Assembly: GCA_029204225.1 (NCBI GenBank)
Contig: CM055108.1
Location: forward strand, 21,521,644 to 21,585,643
Source: Diphasiastrum complanatum
Taxonomy: Eukaryota; Streptophyta; Lycopodiopsida; Lycopodiales; Lycopodiaceae
Direction of reading: 5' to 3'
DNA: 64,000 bases
Shown here: one piece after another, positions 33,570-42,674 of the stretch
Position numbering within the stretch: position 1 is the first letter of the stretch
Layout: each line of letters opens with the position of its first letter
The notes under the pieces: model-generated
What the model saw: only the letters and a program-made list of their open reading frames with translations
Told to the model about the DNA's origin: nothing
The model's database searches: none
Position numbers and translations under genes: made by a program

Positions 33570-34210
33570 AAATAAAAGGTATCTTTTTGAAGGCCCCTTT
33601 TGTGCTCAAATTTTCTCTAATGTAATCGCACATACCATCACATAAGTACCCTTTACATTTTTGGAAAAAAAACTCTTCTTGTCCATTTGTGTGTTCCTCA
33701 AAATCACAATTGGTTAAAGAAGGGTGGCCTATAGAACTATTGATGTATGCTGCAATGTTGCCATGTACGTCTGGGCGTCCATCAATGTACATACGATTTG
33801 CCTTTGTAACTATCTTTCCTTGCATGCGCCTTTCCTCCAATGAACATGCATTGCAATGCATTCAAACCATATATTTGCATCTTCCATTGGTGACGACACA
33901 AAGCGTGCCAATCACCCCAATTGTATTGGGGTCCTACGTACGCCATCAATGTGATGACACTATTCAAGGGAACTTCAATGCTCATCAATGAAAATATGCC
34001 CAATTCGGCATTTGGAAAACACTCACTAGGTTTAATTATGTACATATGACCCCAATATGAAAATGGTGTCCCATATAACGGTGATGGTACTATAGTGGGC
34101 CAACAAGAATATCTATTTCTATCAAAAGGTTTCACTAATGATTTTAATTCAGTTGGAAGTTCAGGCTCAGACAAAGAATCAAAGAGATTTTGGACATATG
34201 TACAAGACAC
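33508..34210 (-). pseudogene. SET-domain-like protein remnant
   Basis: Two minus-strand frames join into one similarity. In 34210-33782, CFPNAELGIFSLMSIEVP, NSVITLMAYVGPQYNW and WHALCRHQWKM resemble the SET start (G.GIFA...I.....I..Y.G). In 33861-33508, MYIDGRPDVHGNIAAYINSS, then PSLTNCDFEEH, resembles the SET core (iDg...GN.a.yiNhS...pNC.f). A frameshift near 33850 separates the halves. SET domains methylate protein lysines. The final cysteine cluster is only loosely present (KCKGYLCDGMC). It lies between the two CACTA-like pieces on the same strand, so it may have been captured by the element. Confidence 0.55.
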
Positions 34211-34268
34211 AACATTTTTTTTTCATTTTCAAATTGTGTCGAAATGCGTCCAAGTCTTGTTCTTTTTT

Positions 34269-35020
34269 TCAAAGGAGTAGAGGATGTGGAAGGAACAATG
34301 GAAGGAGTAGAGGATGTGGAAGGAGTGTGGTGGAGTGAATAGAATCAACGTGAGGCGTATAGTGACTAGTGACATCATGGATATCCTTGTCATCAACTAG
34401 GGCATCATCTAATGCCAAAGAAGATCCAAAGTCAATGTCCCTGATTTTGTTTGTAAGATCATCAATTGTGCAGTGTGACACCAAAGAACATATCTGCAAA
34501 GGTGAAAAACTACACAAATGTTAGATGTTTTTTTCATCAAAAATGCAATTTGTCTAATAATTATCAATACTAAACCATTAAATTGCTACAAGAAAGAAAA
34601 CTTTATATACCTCCGCAACTACAGACTCTTCCTCCACATGTTCTCCATACTCCCAAATACGTTTTGTTACTATTCATCTAGCTCGAATTTTTAATCCTTT
34701 ACATTGTTTGCATTTACAATATATCTTCTCGTCGTACTCTCTTTGATATTATTGCAATGACACAATGATAACAAATGATTAAATTTATGTTACAATCTCA
34801 TGTACATGAAAATCAATGAATTTACATTTCAATATGCACAAACTACAAATACATCGTACCTTCGCTGGATCCCACGTAACTTGAGTGCATGAACTTGACA
34901 ATGAAAATTCTCTGAACAATTTATCAAATTGTGCCATTTTTCATCGGTTCTTGCTTTTGTGATAACTTATGATCCTCTGTTCCTTTTTCCTATCTCGTGG
35001 AGGTGTATCAATTTTTTGAC
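34269..35020 (-). pseudogene. Upstream exons of the SET/CACTA locus (C-rich motif)
   Basis: Minus-strand pieces in order are: about 35010-34860 (MAQFDKLFREFSLSSSCTQV, then TWDPAK before a GT donor); about 34765-34600 (YDEKIYCKCKQCKGLKIRAR, then WEYGEHVEEES before a GT); and 34517-34269 (acidic, LALDDALVDDKD). The CxCxxC motif with downstream YG resembles N-terminal zinc motifs of CACTA-related proteins. The internal 58-bp stretch at 34270-34327 contains a doubled ggagtagaggatgtggaagg. Exon joins are inferred, not shown. Confidence 0.4.
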
Positions 35021-35214
35021 TAAAAATTAGAAATAAAAGAAATAAGAATGTACTCAATATTTTTCAACTTAAAGATATTGCAAAAGAAAAAAAATCATAT
35101 ATAAATGAAGAACTATAGTAGCAAACTTTGATTAACTTATGAAACTATAATTGAGAGTCCTAACTGTGAAGAATAGGATAGTTCTAAAACATGAGCATTA
35201 GGGGCCCAAAAAGA

Positions 35215-35520
35215 CAAACCCCATGTCTTGGAATTCAAAAGAATGGCATGATGCTATGATCCTACAATACAATGCATTCATTGAAAACCATACATGGATC
35301 TTGGTAAATCTTCCATCTAACAAGAAGGCAAGAATAAGGCATCACATGTATGATAAAAGCATGATGTTTAGGTTCATAAAGAGTCACTTATGTCAATGAT
35401 ACCAGTTGGAAAAAGTCATTGGGAGAGAGATCACATTGGAGCATATCTTCATGTATTGCCGATCTTCTCACCAAACCATTGATCAAGAATGCTTTCTTTG
35501 AATCACATTAAGAGATATCA
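35215..35520 (+). pseudogene. Internally deleted copia remnant
   Basis: The + strand begins as a copia RT start (MSWNSKEWHDAMILQYNAFI, then NHTWILVNLPSNKKA). It then passes directly into an RNase H tail with EKVIGREITLEHIF and a degenerate ADLLTK-like segment (YCRSSHQTIDQECF). Almost all of RT and RNase H is deleted. Confidence 0.7.
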
Positions 35521-35577
35521 TTGTGATCCATTGATTTCTCTTGGAACTCGACCTATTGTATTATCAAGCCATTGACC

Positions 35578-35820
35578 TCACTCAACTGTGTCAAAAGCAA
35601 ATTTGTCTTGAAGGTAGATACCGCGAATTACGCCAAGACTTTCAACATTAACCATGGAAAATTCAGGATCACGAATTGATTTATTGGATATTACCACAAA
35701 GGCTTTCACATGAGGTCCACTTGAGCTTGGTTTATGAAGTATCTTCCAACCTCTAGTAAAATATAATGGAGAGGCATTCTCGGAGGGCCTGAAAACGGTT
35801 TGGTCTGCGATGTAGAAAGC
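35578..35820 (-). pseudogene. Possible terminal exon of an unknown protein
   Basis: A clean splice acceptor (ttttttgcag) on the minus strand precedes an 80-codon open stretch in phase: AFYIADQTVFRPSENASPLY, FTRGWKILHKPSSSGPHVKA, FVVISNKSIRDPEFSMVNVE, SLGVIRGIYLQDKFAF, then a stop at 35578. Composition looks protein-like with no stops. I do not recognise the family. It could be the 5' side of the SET/CACTA locus (same strand) cut off by the copia remnant, or an independent gene. Confidence 0.4.
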
Positions 35821-35941
35821 CTGCAAAAAATATAGTTCAAATTAAATGTCAAATAGAATATCAAAAAAGTTTTCATGCAATGTAAGATTGAGAGCCTAAC
35901 ATAGAATGTTTGTAGCACATATTATATATATATATATATCA

Positions 35942-36035
35942 TAGGTCCCGCGGTACTGGGTACCGCGGATCCCGGTACCGCGGGACCATACTGGTACCGC
36001 GGTACCATCATGGTACCGCGGTATCACAATATAAT
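35942..36035. repeat. Left terminal/subterminal repeats of the hAT element
   Basis: Contains four GGTACCGCGG copies (about 35961, 35976, 35995, 36012) next to the CATAGGTCCC terminus. hAT transposases bind short reiterated subterminal motifs, and this palindromic GGTACC core is a likely binding site. Confidence 0.75.
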
Positions 36036-36310
36036 AATATATTTATTATTTAATATTTTTTTTAATTTTTTTTTACCTAAACCTACCCGCCCCCCTCGCA
36101 TTTCCTCTGAAATTTTTTTGCGCCCTCTCCGCCCTGCCATCGCTACTGGTTTTTCTTGCCTGCCTTTGATTCCTTGCGTCGCCCATCGCCCACGCAACGC
36201 CCTGCCTTGCATCTGATTTCCTTTGCCCTGCATTCGCCCATTTTCAGCGTCTCTCCAACAGTGAACCCTGCTGTTTTTTTTCCAGCAATCCATCCCTCAT
36301 TTCATCTGCA

Positions 36311-38185
36311 ATGGTGCAATCCGACCTTTCCGGTCTATGGGACGAGGTAGACATTGTCAGGCGGGTTGCCGACAAGGCCAACAAGACCGGTCAGAAGATC
36401 GTGCGCTGCCGATACTGTCTCGTCGAGTTTGCTGCATCCCTCACTCGCCTTAAAGGCCATCTGCTCGGTGCACGCGCCAAAAATGGTGCCACCTTGAATG
36501 CAGCCCCTTGTGGCAGCATGACCGTCCCCGACAAGCAGCGACTACTGGACACCTAAGGGCCGCGGCTCGTGGCAGGGGAGAACACCATTTCGGAGGGCGT
36601 TCTCCGATTTTGCACCGCTCCTTATGTGACTAACCCAGAATTGCTGCCTGCTTGGCTGGCACGCACGAGGAGAGGGAGTGCATCCTCCTCTGGTCCCTTT
36701 GCCCCTCAGACAGCTCTGCCTCATGCACCCCCATCTGCTCAGATTCCGGTGGATCCCGTCCCATCGCGTCCGACAGTTGCCATTGCGGTTCCACCACCAC
36801 CCACTGTTGCTCGTACTCCACCAGTCTACGACTTTCTCATGGACTCTCCGCCACCCGAGCAGGCCCAGGATGGTACTGGGCGGGCCTTCAAGGATGTGGA
36901 AGAGATCCCTTCTTCCTTCCTTTCCCATCCAGATGACCTCCTCAGCCAGCAGTTTTCGTACCCCATGCCAGATGTTGCCCCTCCACCAGTGCACCCCACC
37001 TATGCTGTTGCACCCATCCCTGCCAGTGCATCCCACTCTCCCCATTCAACGTCTACAGCCGATGCATCCACCAGCGCCCAGCCTGTCGCATCATCGTCCA
37101 TTCCCGTCACGGTTGGTGCACCGTGCTGGAGGTCCACCAACCGTCGTCCACCAGGGAGAGCCCTCGTGCAGCAGACCATTCGCGGCGTGCATCAGCCGCA
37201 CATGGACAGAGAGGCCACACAGGCCGTGGCCAGTCTGGTCTACGAGCTGAACCTGCCCTTTGCCATCACCGACTCTGAGCCCTTCAGAAGGGCCTTCCGC
37301 CTTGCACAGTCTGTCAGCCCTAGCTGGAGAGTCCCTAGTTCAGAGGTTGTCCGCACACACATGCTGAGGGATAGGGTCGAGTCCTTGTCTAGAGAGATGG
37401 AGCCTCTGCGTCGGCACTGGGCCACTTACGGTTGCAGCATCATGTCCGATGGCTGGACTGATGTCAGGAAGAGGCCGATCCTCAACATGCTGGTCTCCAG
37501 CTGCATGGGCACACAGTTTCTGAGGGCAGTGGATTGCAGCAGGGGGGGGGAGAGTCATATCTGCAGAGTTCATGTTTGATGTCATCAGGTCTTCCATCCT
37601 AGCCATAGGCCCACAGCATGTCGTCACGGTGGTGACGGACAATGCCACGAACTGCATTCAGATGGGTGTACTGCTAGAGGCCGAGTTCCCTCATATTGTT
37701 CATACCCCCTGTGCAGCCCACGACATAGACCTTTTGATGGGGGACATTGGAGCACTTCCCTGGGTTAGAGCCATCGTCCGGGAGGCCCTCTTCCTGGTGA
37801 CTTTTGTCACCAGAAAGAGGCGTGTTCTTGCCATGTTCCGGGTGTTCAGCCATCTGGACCTCCGTAAGCCAGCCCCCACGCGCTTTGCATTCGACTTGGT
37901 GGTCATCGACCGTTTGATCAGGTGCAGGGCCCAGCTTCTACAGATGGTTGCCAGTGATCTTTGGGGTGCCAGTACATTTCCGCACACTGAGGATGGGGAG
38001 CACTTTTCTTCCACGGTGAGGGGGGACCAGTTCTGGAGGGATGCACAGACATTGTCAAGACTGCTTCGACCACTCTACATTGTGCTCCGCATGGCTGACA
38101 GTGAGGGGTCGACACTTGGACTGGTGTATGAGCTCATGGACCGGATTGGACAGTTCCTGCAGCTACCCATCTTGCAGCCAGAGAG
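36311..38185 (+). pseudogene. hAT transposase exon 1: BED finger, Pro-rich linker, DUF659-like core
   Basis: It starts at ATG 36311 with a BED-type finger: VRCRYC (residues ~29-34), LTRLKGHLL, then a second Cys. A TAA at 36554 interrupts, but the same frame continues into a Pro/Ser-rich linker, AVASLVYELNLPFAITDSEP, YGCSIMSDGWTDVRKRPILN and the hAT core. At a nine-G run (37542-37550) the frame shifts. It resumes with AEFMFDVIRSSILAIGPQHV, VTDNATNC and HTPCAAHDIDLLMGDIG, which is typical DUF659/hAT catalytic sequence. The SDGWTD and TDNATNC motifs include the expected catalytic aspartates. The exon ends at AGAG/gtaagc (38185). Two lesions over 620 codons suggest a recent death or sequence error. 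Confidence 0.9.
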
Positions 38186-38299
38186 GTAAGCGGTACAGTG
38201 GTGCAATTGACCTTTATCTTTTTAGTACTTGCTAGTTTGTTTTTCTGTCAGTGTTAAGCTTTTTCGTAATGCCCTAAACCACATGCCCCTCACCTGCAG

Positions 38300-38645
38300 G
38301 ATGACAGAGCTGAAGTTCATATGGGAGACGCGGTGGAACTACTTCCACAGGAGTATCCACAGCGTTGCACACATGCTGCATCCCCTCTTCCTCTCTCCGA
38401 CACAGATCGCAGACAGAGAGCTCGAGGCCGATTGGCTTCAGTACATTCATAGGGTGGGTCCACACATAGGTTTGGATCCTATCAGGCTCATGGAGAAGCT
38501 CGCTGCATTTCGTTTCGGCATGGGCACATTCGGCCACCCGGCTGCCCAGGACCCAAAGAGGAGGCAGCTACCCATTACCTGGTGGACCATGTTCAGTAGC
38601 ACATACCCATCTATACAACGTCTTGCACTGCGTGTCCTTTCTCAG
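38300..38645 (+). CDS. hAT transposase exon 2
   Basis: It is flanked by a strong acceptor (cacctgcag) and donor (ctcag/gtatgc) and is open throughout in the phase left by exon 1 (Arg codon split AG|G). It reads FIWETRWNYFHRSIHSVAHM, LHPLFLSPTQIADRELEADW and WWTMFSSTYPSIQRLALRVL. The TRW motif and the final W...PSIQ.LA.RVLSQ are typical of the region just before hAT C-terminal dimerisation domains. Confidence 0.88.
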
Positions 38646-38738
38646 GTATGCATCTCATTTTATCCTCCATTTTTTGTGTTTCGTTGAAGTTTCACCTCTG
38701 CCACAATGTGCTGAAGTATTTCAATGCACGCACCACAG

Positions 38739-38900
38739 GACTGTGCTGCCTCCGTGTGTGAGCGTAATTGGAGCACATGGGCACTGATTCACACGAGGAG
38801 AAGGAACCGCTTGTCAGTGAGTCAGTTGGAGCGATTGGTGTTCTGTAGCACCAACGCACGTCTCGCCAGGAGGCTTCCGACCATTACGAGCGCATTGCAG
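38739..38900 (+). CDS. hAT transposase exon 3: C-terminal dimerisation motif
   Basis: It starts after caccacag and ends at ttgcag/gtgata. It encodes DCAASVCERNWSTWALIHTR, RRNRLSVSQLERLVFCSTNA and RLARR. The 'ssA.ERNWS....iHt..RNrL' signature is the hallmark of the hAT dimerisation domain. Joins are phase-consistent with exon 2 (LSQ|DCAAS). Confidence 0.92.
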
Positions 38901-39002
38901 GTGATAAACTAACCTTTCATAGCATGTTGGTTGACTCCTGGTATGTTGGTTTCATTTCTTGATAGAGTTGTTTCTCTAACATGCCAATTTTAAACCTTGC
39001 AG

Positions 39003-40529
39003 ACGAAGATATCCGATTTGGAGCGCCAGGTTGACTTGCCTACGGACAGCACCCATCCCATGCCTGTAGATGACCTGGGCACACGGTTGATGGCAGAGAG
39101 AGAGAGGGAGCTTGCCGAGATGAGAGAGAGAGAGAGCTTGGGCTTGAGCACAGAGAGCCCCCATTGTATGAGGCAAATGAGCCAGTGTCAGAGGATGAGC
39201 ATGATGAGGATGAGCCCATTCAGGTTGTGTTTGCCAGACCAGAGAGGGATGAGGCAGATTATACAGGTGCAGGGCACACGCCACGGGCAGGGGTCACAGG
39301 TGCATCACGTGGCAGAGGTGGGACACATGGCACATGTTATACCGGCAAACAGACAGGGCACACAGGGGGGGCAGTGGCATACCTACCTATGTCGACATGA
39401 TGGAGGAGGCTCTTGATAGAGGGCAGAGTGGTTTAGATGTCGGTCCCGCAAATGTTTGGATGCGTGCAGCACAGAGTCATGGCCGTTACTACGATAGCAC
39501 ACCAGAGGAGGCACCTGATGACTTTCATTGCACAGATTGGGAGGCCATGCAGGGTCTACAGGGTGCACATGATGAGGCACAGGATGAGGCTTGGGTTGAT
39601 TCAGGGGTTGGTGCACAGGATGATTCAGAGGTTGGTCCACAGGATGATTTAGAGGCTGGTGCATAGAATGAGTCCCAGAGCCCAAAGCATTTGTATTCGG
39701 ATGCCCAGCTGGCCGACTTGGTTGCCACATTGGATTCAGAGGCCCAGCAGATGCCGAGTGTCAAGGCGTCCCCATCATCTCTTGCAGCATGCCACACACA
39801 GAGTCCCAGCCAGAGCAGCCGCATGAGGTGCCTACAGTTCCTCCAGCTCCTCAGAGGGTGTATGTGCGTCGCACAGCTCCTCCAGTGCCACCGATGCCAT
39901 TTAGGCATGCAGCCCCTCCATCGCCGTCCACTTCTGCAGCACCAGGTCTCCATGGTAGGCCACCATCTGTGCCCAAGTTTTCTCTTGCAGTGCCCACATC
40001 CATAGTGGCTCCTCCAGTGGCAGCACCCACGTCACATCCTCCTCCTTTGGCAGCAACCAGGATGTACCAGTACCGGCCACCACAATGCCCCTTTCAGTAC
40101 ATATCGCCACTGTACTCGCCTCCTGCACAGCCAGTTTCTCCACCTGCAGCAGCCCCACGGGCACACACTCCACGAGCTCATCCTCCTCGCTCAGTTGCAC
40201 AAGGAGTTCCCTCTTTTGCTTCCCTATCCCAGCCGGCCTCAGCTTGGGCCCAGCCTAGCCAGCCAGGTGATTTGCATGGGGGTGACGAGGCATTGACAGC
40301 TCCTCTTGTCCGCAAGAGACCAGACAGGCCCAAGGGTGCACCGAACAAGAAAGGCAAGGCACAGAAACTGCCAGGGAGGAGAGGACGATCACGCAGGGCT
40401 CCAGGTACAGGTAGAGGTGCAGTATCACAACCAGTTGGAGTAGGTGTTGTTGGTTTGGCCTGTTTGGAGGCTGATGCGGAGGTTGATTGGGAGGATGAGG
40501 ATGACGAGTCTTCCCCCTCGGATACATAG
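39003..40529 (+). pseudogene. hAT transposase C-terminal exon: acidic and Pro-rich tail with AT-hook-like end
   Basis: After the acceptor ttgcag (39002) the frame gives KISDLERQVDLPTDSTH and an ERERELAEMRERE run. A GA-repeat (39095-39130) and a G run (39365-39371) each coincide with a frame change, so the continuing frames are 39164, 39334 and 39789. The first is acidic (VSEDEHDEDEPIQVVF). The next has DDSEVGPQDDLEAG-type repeats. The last is Pro-rich and ends with RKRPDRPKGAPNKKGKAQKL, like an AT-hook, followed by a basic patch and an acidic tail (DWEDEDDESSPSDT). The large unusual tail is probably DNA- or partner-binding. Confidence 0.65.
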
Positions 40530-41150
40530 CCCATGCCAGTTTCAGACAGGCAGAGATATCGGCTGTGAGAGTCAGCTCGGGGCCCTGAGTTATCTCCAGA
40601 GCATTCGTCTGAGTCAGAGCCAGAGCATTGATTGTGGCTTTGTTGTTTTAGTTTCAGTAGTTTGTCTCTAGCAGACGGTCTACCATTGTACTCAGATGAT
40701 TTTTCACATTATATACAGTGTTTGGCCTACATTATTTGCTGCACATTGTGCGTATGTCGCTCTGTACATGTGATGCTTTATTTTATGTTGAAGAATTCTA
40801 TGTGCGTGTGCGAATCCTATTTTCATTTAATTTCGTTTGAAGTGAATGCTAGCTTCACATATATGCACCTACATCATGAGCACAGCAATCACCCCTACAC
40901 CCCAAACGACATTTCATAAACACATGTAATACATCTGCATTTAAAAAAATTACAAACATTGCATCTTACATGACCAGGTTCGCGTTGCACAAAAAACAAC
41001 TATGTATATATTCAACCGTTGTATCAGGATAACATCACATATACTATCATTTTTTTAAGCAGCCATCTAGTTATTTGCTGCACCATAAACTGCCGAAAAC
41101 TACATAGCAACAGTCCGCCACATACGGGTGGACCTCATCTATTCTAAACA
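40530..41150. other. Transposon 3' untranslated and spacer
   Basis: After the transposase stop at 40527-40529 no coding motif is seen on either strand. It probably holds the convergent polyadenylation regions of the transposase and the antisense gene. Confidence 0.5.
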
Positions 41151-41154
41151 TCCC

Positions 41155-41562
41155 TCACTGATCCTCCACCGACTCCTCGCCCTCGTCTGGTGCATTATTT
41201 TGTCGCTCTTGCTCTGCCTCCCGGTTAGCCCGAGCTGCCTCCTGGTTAGCCCGACATCTGGCCGTCCTTTCCCTGACCATGATGAGCTGCCGTCGTGTGA
41301 AATTCATTCCGATCTGCTCATCCAGATCCAGCTCGACAGCGGGGACAGGATCCACAGCGGGGGCGGGTGACTCTGGTTCCGGATTTCTCTGTCGAGTCTG
41401 TCGCAGCATCTCTCGGATATCTTCCTCTTGCTTCCGATGCCTCTCGTTGTGCCTTCGGATATCTTCCTCAAGCTTTCTCCTGGCTTCGCCCTCGGGCTTC
41501 GGTGGTATGCGCTCAGCCATCTCGATCGACCTTCTCCTCACAACACCCTGATCCTTGAACAC
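41155..41562 (-). CDS. Accessory ORF of the hAT element, charged coiled-coil protein
   Basis: An intact 135-codon minus-strand ORF is convergent with the transposase and inside the element. The sequence is strongly charged: KPEGEARRKLEEDIRRHNER, HRKQEEDIREMLRQTR, an acidic-Pro hinge (EPESPAPAVDPVPAVELDLD) and RANQEAARANREAEQERQNN. Two helical coiled-coil stretches are likely. No known family is recognised. Upstream on the minus strand (41690-41702) is a TATA-like GGATAAATAGG, so it could be a separate gene. Autonomous hAT elements normally carry one gene. A start at the internal Met (41521) is equally possible. Confidence 0.55.
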   Translation of the reverse strand: MFKDQGVVRRRSIEMAERIPPKPEGEARRKLEEDIRRHNERHRKQEEDIREMLRQTRQRNPEPESPAPAVDPVPAVELDLDEQIGMNFTRRQLIMVRERTARCRANQEAARANREAEQERQNNAPDEGEESVEDQ

Positions 41563-41689
41563 CCTCTCACAGCACCCTGGCTCTCAAACAGCCTCTCACA
41601 GCCTGTCACCGGCTCTCGCTTGCTCTCTCACTATCTATCACTAGCCCTCTCACAGCCTCTGAAAATGCCGACCACAATGGCATTGTGAG

Positions 41690-41702
41690 TGCCTATTTAT
41701 CC
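41690..41702 (-). promoter_or_regulatory. TATA-like box upstream of the antisense ORF
   Basis: GGATAAATAGGCA on the minus strand lies about 130 bp before the ORF start at 41562, with CT-rich sequence after it. This fits a plant core promoter; not proven. Confidence 0.4.
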
Positions 41703-41741
41703 CCACAGCCTGATCGGCCATGTGGATCCCCATCATCCCTC

Positions 41742-41920
41742 CATGTGCCTCCGTACCTGCCCCCATGTGATGCTCCCCCCTGTGTTGGTCTCCCATTGGG
41801 CCCATGGTCTGCTCACCCACAATGCCCATGTGCCTCTGTACTTGCCCCCATGTGATGCTACCCCTCTGTGTTGGTCTCCCATTGGCCCCTCGGTCTGCTC
41901 ACTCGTAGTGCCCATGTGCC
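41742..41920 (-). repeat. Two tandem ~85-bp repeats
   Basis: catgtgcctc(c/t)gtac(c/t)tgc to ctgctcac-c(a/g)-c(a/g)-tgcc is repeated at 41742 and 41827, with a third start at 41912. It lies upstream of the antisense ORF, inside the hAT element. Confidence 0.9.
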
Positions 41921-42067
41921 ATTGCAACAGTCCCCTGCATCATGTACTGTACCCTCTTTTTTTACACCCAGAACCCCCTTTTTTTACTTTTTTTGTCCTT
42001 TTTTGGTAGTTAATATGCAAAAAAAAATTACTAAAAATATATTAAAAAATAAAAAAAAATATTAAAA

Positions 42068-42168
42068 ATGGTACCGCCCTGGTACCGCGGATCCCAGGGC
42101 GGTACCGTATCGGCGGTACCACTGATATGGTACCGGCGGTACCATACCAGCGGTACCAGAGGGTACTA
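42068..42168. repeat. Right terminal/subterminal repeats of the hAT element
   Basis: At least seven GGTACC cores within 100 bp (ggtaccgccc, ggtaccgcgg, gcggtaccg, ggcggtacc and similar). They mirror the left end and finish in GGGTACTA. Confidence 0.75.

Positions 42169-42171
<3 letters not shown>

Positions 42172-42205
<34 letters not shown>
42172..42205 (+). repeat. (AT)n microsatellite at the hAT right flank
   Basis: A simple AT run directly against the element end; a similar run lies at 35920-35938 on the left. Preferential insertion into AT repeats is suggested. Confidence 0.9.
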
Positions 42206-42247
42206 TATATATATATATCAAATATATATAAAAATATATATCCTCAG

Positions 42248-42271
42248 AACCTCCCATCGCGACGGGAGGTT
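42248..42271. repeat. GC-rich palindrome, copy 1
   Basis: aacctcccatcg.. / ..cgacgggaggtt, near-perfect inverted repeat, flanked by tcag on the left and ttga on the right. Confidence 0.9.
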
Positions 42272-42413
42272 TTGAATTTTTTTTTATTGTATATGTATAT
42301 ATTTGTATATATATACTTATATAGATATACTTACATATATGTGATATATACATATATATCATACACACACACACACGCACACACATATATCTATAATAAT
42401 TTAGTTAAAAATG

Positions 42414-42660
42414 GACCTCCTGCCATGGCGGGAGGTTCTGATTTATTTATTTTAACTCAGCCAATGGAAAATGAGAAACTCAGAAAATGGAGAATGGGAA
42501 ACTCAAAACCTCTCGCCGCGACGAAAGGTTCTGATTTAGTTTTTTGAACTCAACTAATGGAAAATGGAAAACTCATGACCTCCTGCCGTGGCAGGAGGTT
42601 TTGATTTATTTGTTTTAACTCATCTAATGGAAAATGGGAAACTCAGAAAATGGAAAATGT
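42414..42660 (+). repeat. Three tandem units each headed by a palindrome (copies 2-4)
   Basis: Units begin at 42414, 42507 and 42577. Each starts with the palindrome (g/a)acctc(c/t)(t/c)gcc..gg-aggtt and continues tctgattta, ttttaactca-c-aatgg and aaaatgg(g)aaactca. The unit length varies from 70 to 93 bp. Confidence 0.9.
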
Positions 42661-42674
42661 ATCCTCAAATTTTG

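Larger units (their letters stand above)
35942..42168 (+). mobile_element. hAT DNA transposon, ~6.2 kb, nearly complete
   Basis: The element lies between two (AT)n tracts. Its left end (TAGGTCCCGCGGTAC) and right end (GGTACCAGAGGGTACTA) are inverted and imperfect. Both subterminal zones are crowded with GGTACCGCGG-type motifs, four on the left within 95 bp and about seven on the right within 100 bp. GGTACCGCGGATCCC is common to both. Inside are a spliced transposase on + and an antisense ORF. The flanking 8-mers are both AT-repeat (atatatca / tgatatat), so a target duplication cannot be told from the microsatellite. Base composition is far more GC-rich than the flanks. Confidence 0.8.

Noticed and set aside
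36542..37045. 167-codon minus-strand ORF opposite the hAT transposase
   Set aside because: Shadow of the GC-rich Pro-rich linker; the + frame has family motifs and the minus frame none.
36678..37250. 190-codon + frame ORF overlapping exon 1
   Set aside because: Alternative frame of a biased Pro/Ser/His segment without motifs; the 36569 frame carries the hAT domains.
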